Positions 34,399-39,171 of a DNA stretch of 39,171 bases are shown here, piece after piece (the first letter of the stretch is position 1; each line of letters starts with the position of its first letter). The notes under the pieces are model-generated. The model saw only the letters and a list, made by a program, of their open reading frames with translations. It searched no databases and had not been told where the DNA came from. Source of the DNA: an uncultured Jannaschia sp. (GTDB taxonomy: Bacteria > Pseudomonadota > Alphaproteobacteria > Rhodobacterales > Rhodobacteraceae); NCBI GenBank assembly GCA_937916365.1, contig CALFSY010000067.1, forward strand, positions 1 to 39,171. Direction: 5' to 3'. The translations under genes were made by a program, and so were the position numbers.

Positions 34399-35658
34399 TT
34401 AAGGCAAAAATTCGGTGGGGTCTTGGGCATCGAACCCACGGCGCACCTCAAAATGTAGGAAGGATGGATCACCTTCCCCAACACGGGCGATGGTTTGGCC
34501 GCGGGTGACGGGATCGCCCCGATTAACGGAAATATCCTGGATGTTAGCATATACCGTCAAAAGACCATCATCATGGCGCACAACCAAGATCGGGATTTGA
34601 TCGGTGCTTTGCGTGATGGCCGCCACAGACCCATTGCCCGCGGCACGCACGGCGGTGCCCGTTGCGGCGGCAATGTCGATACCTTCGTTCGAGCCGGAAT
34701 ACGGGCGCACAATCGGCCCATCAACGGGTCGCACAAATTGTGCCGTCGGCGGGGCCGCCGATGTGGAGGCGGGTTCGGGATTTGTGGTTTCCTGGGGCGC
34801 TGACGAAACAACAGGGGGGGCAACAGGGGCCGCCGCAGGCGGTGTCAATATTGGCGATGGTGAAACCTCTTCTATCGGGGCGATTGGCGTGGGGGGGGCA
34901 ATCGGGTCTGACCGTAGCGGGGGTGTTGTGGTTGTTGTGGCGGTTGCAGGTGGCGGTGTATTAGTGGATGCGGGCACAACCGCAGGTGCGGTTTGTGATG
35001 GTGGGCGAGCGTTGTTTGGGGCCGCACGGGTGGCCGCGATGGGAATAATCAAATACTGCCCCTCGCGCACCGCCATGGTAGGGCCAAGGCCATTCCATTC
35101 CCCTAATGACCGAACGGAAACATTATAAAGCCGTGAGATAGAAAATGCGGTTTCCCCCCGCCCAACACGATGTTGAATCGGTTCCGCACCGGATTGCGGG
35201 GTTAGTCCGGTGGGTGCAACGTCGGCCTCGGCCTTCTCTATGGCGTCGCGGGCCAATGCGGCGATGTCTGTTTGACCACTACTGCCAGGGGTCACACGCC
35301 GGGGCAGGGCAAGCACTTCATCATTGCGTAAGGTGTCGTTGGCGTCGCGCCCGTTAAAACGGGCCAGTTCCTCTGCATCCAATCCAATACGTTGGGCCAC
35401 ATCGGTAACGGTATCACCACTGCGCGCAACGGCCATTTGATAACTGTCGTATGTGATCAAACCATTGGCATCGGGTTCAGGGCGCGGGATGGTTGTTGAT
35501 TCGGCCTCTACCCCAGATGAATTGGGCCTTAAATCGAAATTAAATCCTTCGTCCCCAGTACAGTTCACCAAAACCAGCAAACCCACCCCGATAACGGCGT
35601 TTGAAATGGCACGCCCTGTAATAAATTCTTTTGCCATCGTGCGACGCGGCCCTGTCAT
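34399..35658 (-). CDS. nlpD: NlpD-like LysM/M23 lipoprotein with degenerate catalytic site
   Basis: Envelope protein likely to regulate peptidoglycan amidases at the division site. It has 419 residues. A signal peptide ends at Cys33 in LVNC, an imperfect lipobox because Asn precedes the Cys. Two LysM domains (about 74-118 and 161-206) bind peptidoglycan. A Pro/Thr-rich linker (about 210-305) leads to an M23 domain (about 307-415). Three metal or catalytic histidines appear replaced: Asn324 in NEGID, Asn372 in YAN and Phe400 in FLHFEVR. This fits a non-enzymatic NlpD/EnvC-type activator. The start at 35658 has GAGGGAG upstream. It follows surE and pcm, the classic surE-pcm-nlpD order. Confidence 0.88.
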   Translation of the reverse strand: MTGPRRTMAKEFITGRAISNAVIGVGLLVLVNCTGDEGFNFDLRPNSSGVEAESTTIPRPEPDANGLITYDSYQMAVARSGDTVTDVAQRIGLDAEELARFNGRDANDTLRNDEVLALPRRVTPGSSGQTDIAALARDAIEKAEADVAPTGLTPQSGAEPIQHRVGRGETAFSISRLYNVSVRSLGEWNGLGPTMAVREGQYLIIPIAATRAAPNNARPPSQTAPAVVPASTNTPPPATATTTTTPPLRSDPIAPPTPIAPIEEVSPSPILTPPAAAPVAPPVVSSAPQETTNPEPASTSAAPPTAQFVRPVDGPIVRPYSGSNEGIDIAAATGTAVRAAGNGSVAAITQSTDQIPILVVRHDDGLLTVYANIQDISVNRGDPVTRGQTIARVGEGDPSFLHFEVRRGFDAQDPTEFLP

Positions 35659-35750
35659 AACAAAATACGCTCCCTCGTTTTGGTGCTGGGGTCAATGCCA
35701 CGATTAGTTGTCATTTTATGATCGGGCGCAATATATAAGTTTGATATAGA

Positions 35751-36392
35751 TTATCCTGAGCCTAGGCCTTCGACAAGGGGGACAAAGCGCACAGGCATCA
35801 GTTCTTCATACATAAGGCCGTCTTGGGTGCGTGTAACCTTAATCAAATGCTGCACTGTGTCTGATTGGCCAACGGGCAAAACCATAATTCCCCCCATTTT
35901 CAACTGTGCCAAAAGCGGGCCTGGCGGATCCTCTGCGGCGGCGGTGACCATGATGCGATCAAATGGGCCTTGGTCTGGCAATCCGAATGACCCATCGCCC
36001 AGAATGGCCACGATGTTGGTCAACCCTAATTTGGCGAACCGAACCTCGGCCTCACGTATTAAGGTATGAAACCGGTCTACCGAATAAACGCGGCGTGCTA
36101 ACACGCTTAGAATCGCGGTTTGATACCCCGATCCGGTGCCGATTTCCAACACCTTATCACGTTGTTGCACATCAAGCGCCTGGGTCATCAACCCCACCAC
36201 GGAAGGTTGCGAAATCGTTTGCCCGCATGAAATCGGCAATGGCAGATCTTCGTAGGCACGCCCGGCGAAATGGCCCCGGACAAACGCACCGCGATCAATT
36301 TTTTCCATCGCCGCCATAACGCGCGCCTCGGTTATGCCTTTGGATCGCAACTGAAACAAAAACTGCATCTGACGTGTGGCCCTGTTTGTCAT
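35751..36392 (-). CDS. pcm: Protein-L-isoaspartate O-methyltransferase
   Basis: Cytoplasmic SAM-dependent repair enzyme that methylates isoaspartyl residues in aged proteins so they can revert to aspartate. It has 213 residues. The substrate-loop motif LPISCGQTISQPSVVGLMT and the SAM-binding motif VLEIGTGSGYQTAIL are clear, and FDRIMVTAAAEDPP is the post-I region. Its ATG overlaps the surE TGA (ATGA), so the two are translationally coupled. It precedes the nlpD-like gene by about 90 bases. Confidence 0.96.
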   Translation of the reverse strand: MTNRATRQMQFLFQLRSKGITEARVMAAMEKIDRGAFVRGHFAGRAYEDLPLPISCGQTISQPSVVGLMTQALDVQQRDKVLEIGTGSGYQTAILSVLARRVYSVDRFHTLIREAEVRFAKLGLTNIVAILGDGSFGLPDQGPFDRIMVTAAAEDPPGPLLAQLKMGGIMVLPVGQSDTVQHLIKVTRTQDGLMYEELMPVRFVPLVEGLGSG

Positions 36393-37174
36393 TCAAACGC
36401 AGCCCTAAGATCGTCTATGGCGTCATGTGCCGTTAGGTCGGCGCGCATGGGCGTTATGGTAATATATCCTTCTAGATTGGCGTGTGCGTCTGTGCCGGGT
36501 GCTGTGGGCACATCTTGCCGCCCACTCCGTATCCATAAAAACCGGCGGCTGTTGGGGGCAATGTGTGATTCGGCGGAAAATCGCGTGCCTGGGCGATACC
36601 CCTGCGCAACGGCACGAATGCCCTTTACATCAGACGCGGGAACCGGGGGAAAGTTGATGTTATAAAAAAGCCGATAATCGGTTTGATCCCACACACCTTT
36701 TGACCAAAGCGTTTTCACCAGATCCGCGGCATGATCGTAGGCGGCCTCATAAGGGTCTACCGCATCAATGTTGTCTGGGCCTAGATATTGGGACAACGCA
36801 ATGGCGGGCAAACCTTGAAGCGCGGCCTCCATCGCGCCGCCGATGGTGCCGGAATACAGCACGTTTTCCGCGGCATTATTACCGCGGTTCACGCCCGATA
36901 AGACCAAATCGGGGGGCCGATCCGTTAAGACATCATAAAGCGCGGCCAAAACACAATCGGCCGGCGTGCCCTCGGCGGCGAACCGGCGCGGCCCAAGTTC
37001 TGCAATCATCATCGGATGAACATATGAAATACAATGCCCGACGCCCGATTGTTCAAACGCGGGGGCCACTGTCCAAACCTCGCCGTCCGGGCCTGCGACA
37101 TCAACTGCAATCGCGTGCAAAACCGCAAGCCCAGGGGCGTTTATACCATCGTCATTTGTGATGAGGATACGCAT
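36389..37174 (-). CDS. surE: 5'/3'-nucleotidase SurE
   Basis: Metal-dependent phosphatase acting on nucleoside monophosphates and implicated in stationary-phase survival. From ATG 37174 it has 261 residues; an in-frame GTG two codons upstream is less likely. N-terminal MRILITNDDGINAPG holds the metal-binding Asp pair. SGVNRGNNAAENVLYSGTIG, read in the middle, is the conserved SurE motif with the Asn metal ligand. YITITPMRADLTAHDA near the C-terminus is typical. It leads the surE-pcm-nlpD group and is divergent from the next gene. Confidence 0.96.
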   Translation of the reverse strand: MRILITNDDGINAPGLAVLHAIAVDVAGPDGEVWTVAPAFEQSGVGHCISYVHPMMIAELGPRRFAAEGTPADCVLAALYDVLTDRPPDLVLSGVNRGNNAAENVLYSGTIGGAMEAALQGLPAIALSQYLGPDNIDAVDPYEAAYDHAADLVKTLWSKGVWDQTDYRLFYNINFPPVPASDVKGIRAVAQGYRPGTRFSAESHIAPNSRRFLWIRSGRQDVPTAPGTDAHANLEGYITITPMRADLTAHDAIDDLRAAFE

Positions 37175-37305
37175 GGGCACACTTTCATATTAGGCGATCG
37201 GGTCGTATCATTTTGATGTAGCCTGCGGGAACGGGACCCACAAGATCAATGGTGAGCCGTCCCCCACCCTAACTGTGAGTGTGGTATATGAAAAATCAAA
37301 GCAGA

Positions 37306-37334
37306 TTAATAAATCGCAACACACAAACTATATT
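37306..37334 (+). promoter_or_regulatory. Possible sigma-70-type promoter for the 37395 gene
   Basis: TTAATA (37306-37311) and TATATT (37329-37334) are separated by exactly 17 bases, giving 4/6 and 5/6 matches to the -35 and -10 consensus. Transcription would start near 37341, about 55 bases before the proposed start codon. It sits in the 220-base gap between divergent surE and the unknown gene. The surE promoter should also be here on the other strand but was not identified. Confidence 0.3.
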
Positions 37335-37394
37335 ACTAATCGTGCTATGAACGATGGCACGTATCAAGCAACGCGTTTATGTTAAATGTGGTAA

Positions 37395-38147
37395 ATGATG
37401 TTGATCCTAAGCCTAAGCGCACTTGTCCTGATTGGTATTGTCTTAGACTTCCTTATGGATGGCGAGGACCCCCATACACAAGATCAGGATTTTGAGGATG
37501 ACGTGAATGCAGATAACGACACGCGCGTAAATCATGGCCTTCACCGTAAAACCAAACAGCGATCCGTGTCGTATTTCCAACGAAAATGGAACCCGTCCGA
37601 TCACCCTGCGCCACCGGTTGACGAAGATCCACAGCTTCATACCCAGATCGCACACGACGCCCCCACACAAAACCAACCTCCCCTTCACGCCCACGCCCCA
37701 CGTGTTTTGAAACGCACCCCCAAAGATGTGGTTCGGGTGTCCGATCCACCCTTATTTTCGGATGATGTGCCAAGTAATGGATTGTTAAGCGCGCTGAACC
37801 TTCAAACGCGCGCCCGTGACCCCGCCGATGACAGCACGGATGTGTTCAACGATGGTGCGCCGGGGGGCGATCAACATACCCATCGTTCTTTTATTGAACG
37901 ACGTGCGCCGCGCCCGCCGCGCGCATCGGGCGATCATGCGGCCACGATCCCCGATTTCGACCCCACGCGCGAAGAATTGGTGTTAGACATCACACTCCCA
38001 CCCGAAGGGCCAATCCCAAATGTTACCGTGCAAGACGCCCCAGGGGGACTTGCCGTTTTGGTGGATGGGAAAATCCACGCCATTCTTGCGGGCCTAAATA
38101 CAAAAAATCAGGTGCGCATCGTTACAAAAATCACGCACCTTAGGTAG
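37395..38147 (+). CDS. Hypothetical membrane-anchored protein
   Basis: Not recognised as a named family. It has 250 residues (ATG at 37395; the adjacent ATG at 37398 is equivalent). A single N-terminal hydrophobic segment (MMLILSLSALVLIGIVLDFLM) would anchor it in the inner membrane. A long polar, Asp/His/Pro-rich stretch (about 22-185) looks disordered. A compact C-terminal domain (about 190-250) begins DFDPTREELVLDITLP and ends with DGKIHAILAGL. The C-terminal pattern loosely resembles beta-rich modules with the D-F-x-P-x-x-(D/E)-x-(L/I) pattern seen near RTX-type repeats in Rhodobacterales proteins, but this is only an impression. It stands alone between divergent surE and convergent dat. 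Confidence 0.7.
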   Translation: MMLILSLSALVLIGIVLDFLMDGEDPHTQDQDFEDDVNADNDTRVNHGLHRKTKQRSVSYFQRKWNPSDHPAPPVDEDPQLHTQIAHDAPTQNQPPLHAHAPRVLKRTPKDVVRVSDPPLFSDDVPSNGLLSALNLQTRARDPADDSTDVFNDGAPGGDQHTHRSFIERRAPRPPRASGDHAATIPDFDPTREELVLDITLPPEGPIPNVTVQDAPGGLAVLVDGKIHAILAGLNTKNQVRIVTKITHLR

Positions 38148-38213
38148 GCTGCATACGTCCCATGCCACCGACGCGAACAAAGGTTTTATACATTCAACGG
38201 TGGTGACGAGGCA

Positions 38214-39068
38214 TCACACGGCAGATTTGCGCATTTCTTCTAGGTAGATGTCACGCAAACGGTGGGTGATCGGACCTGGCGTGCCGTTCGCCACCGGGGC
38301 ACCGTCAATTTCGACCACAGGCATAACAAATGTAGACGCAGAGGTAATGAATGCCTCATCCGCGGTGCGCGCCTCATCCAAGGTAAAGGGGCGTTCCTCC
38401 ACGGTCATCTGCGCCTCGGCGGCAAAACGCAAGACGGCCGCACGGGTGATCCCATGCAGGATTTCATGGCCCAAATGACGGGTAATGATCGCGCCATTTT
38501 TGATGATATAGGCGTTGTTTGACGTGCCTTCGGTTACAAATCCATCCTCGACCATCCAGGCATCATCGGCGCCTGCGGCCTTTGCCATCATCTTCCCCAT
38601 GGATGGATACAACAGTTGCACAGTTTTAATATCGCGCCGCCCCCATCTTAAATCATCAACCGCGATCACCTTGATACCAGTGCGGACGGCATCATTGTCT
38701 GCAAGGCCGGGTTTGGATTGCGTGAACAGAACAATCGTGGGGGTCGCATCGGTTGGAAATGCAAAATCACGATCCGCCGCCCCACGCGTCACCTGTAGAT
38801 AAATCAACCCGTTGTCGATGTTATTGCGGCGCACCAATTCCCGGTGAATGTTTAATAATTCTTCATCCGTTGTTGGGTTGGACATATCCAGCTCATCAAG
38901 TGACCGCTGCAGCCGTTTTGTATGGGCCGCAAAGTCGATCAATTTACCGTCCAGAACACTGGTCACTTCATAAACAGCGTCGGCAAACAAAAATCCCCTG
39001 TCGAAAACCGACACATGCGCCTCATCCTCAGGCAGATAAGTGCCGTTGACATAAACGGTGCGCGTCAT
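38214..39068 (-). CDS. dat: D-amino-acid aminotransferase (class IV PLP enzyme)
   Basis: PLP-dependent fold-type IV transaminase, probably interconverting D-amino acids and 2-oxo acids (for instance D-alanine and D-glutamate for peptidoglycan). It has 284 residues. The N-terminus VSVFDRGFLFADAVYEV is the class IV opening. The catalytic lysine is likely in DIKTVQLL, and the PLP phosphate-binding segment is VTEGTSNNAYIIKNG. AFITSASTFVMPV is also conserved. The start is supported by a strong AAGGAGG site. Branched-chain aminotransferase and aminodeoxychorismate lyase share the fold; the D-amino-acid type is favoured by length and motif wording, but is not proven. Confidence 0.87.
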   Translation of the reverse strand: MTRTVYVNGTYLPEDEAHVSVFDRGFLFADAVYEVTSVLDGKLIDFAAHTKRLQRSLDELDMSNPTTDEELLNIHRELVRRNNIDNGLIYLQVTRGAADRDFAFPTDATPTIVLFTQSKPGLADNDAVRTGIKVIAVDDLRWGRRDIKTVQLLYPSMGKMMAKAAGADDAWMVEDGFVTEGTSNNAYIIKNGAIITRHLGHEILHGITRAAVLRFAAEAQMTVEERPFTLDEARTADEAFITSASTFVMPVVEIDGAPVANGTPGPITHRLRDIYLEEMRKSAV

Positions 39069-39109
39069 TGGACCCTCCTTAAAAACACGAATGGTTAGAA
39101 CATAGCTGG

Positions 39110-39115
39110 ATTATA
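39110..39115 (-). promoter_or_regulatory. Possible -10 element for dat
   Basis: Read on the minus strand, a perfect TATAAT lies about 42 bases before the dat start codon. No good -35 is found 16-18 bases upstream. The leader also has the strong ribosome binding site AAGGAGG. The remaining bases to 39171 hold no visible gene. Confidence 0.25.
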
Positions 39116-39171
39116 GTAGGAATCTTTTTTTGCTGCATAGCTTCGCCATTAACGCCGCCTTTGATCCAAGA

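Noticed and set aside
1..39171. Mobile elements, attachment sites, tRNA genes or CRISPR around the T6SS locus
   Set aside because: No transposase or integrase frame, tRNA-like cloverleaf, or regularly spaced repeat was seen, so island-style mobility is not supported from this window.

Overview
The window looks like chromosome of an alphaproteobacterium, most likely in the order Rhodobacterales. The reasons are the gene blocks it carries: hslO–CoA pyrophosphatase–cca, hisD–UPF0262–low-molecular-weight phosphatase–infA–maf–short RNase G/E, surE–pcm–nlpD-like, and ftsW–murG–murC. This assignment comes from recognised proteins and gene order; no species was identified. I saw no rRNA, tRNA, CRISPR array, transposase or integrase.

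Layout. (1) Positions 1-4089, minus strand: end of a cell-wall cluster (ftsW, murG, murC) followed by a small unknown gene cut by the left edge. (2) 4306-5610, minus: UDP-glucose 6-dehydrogenase. (3) 5807-8554, plus: hslO, a CoA-type Nudix hydrolase and cca. (4) 8555-8828: an AT-rich leader containing clustered GCAAAT half-sites. (5) 8829-29820, plus: one continuous type VI secretion (T6SS) locus of 15 genes, tssB-tssC-tssE-tssF-tssG-tagH(FHA)-tssJ-tssK-tssL-tssH(clpV)-vasH-like-tagO/vasI-tssM-WD40-like lipoprotein-tssA. (6) 29939-34283, minus: RNase G/E-like, maf, infA, phosphatase, UPF0262 and hisD. (7) 34399-37174, minus: nlpD-like, pcm, surE. (8) 37395-38147, plus: an unknown membrane-anchored protein. 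(9) 38214-39068, minus: D-amino-acid aminotransferase.

The T6SS locus is the accessory centrepiece. It encodes the sheath (TssB/C), baseplate (TssE/F/G/K), membrane complex (TssJ/L/M), sheath-recycling ATPase (TssH) and cap/assembly protein (TssA), 11 of the 13 core components. The tube protein Hcp (TssD) and the spike VgrG (TssI) are absent here, as are PAAR proteins and recognisable effector/immunity pairs, so these must lie elsewhere if the machine works. Gene order closely follows the Vibrio cholerae vas cluster from vipA to vasK, with three departures. The positional VasH (a sigma-54 activator in V. cholerae) has lost its Walker A, Walker B and GAFTGA motifs but keeps its Fis-type DNA-binding end. 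No tssA lies between vasI and tssM. A beta-propeller-like lipoprotein sits between tssM and the terminal tssA. Start and stop codons overlap or nearly touch through most of the locus, pointing to one translationally coupled operon read from upstream of tssB.

The candidates most worth following are the degenerate VasH-like regulator, the WD40-like lipoprotein, and the half-site array in front of tssB.
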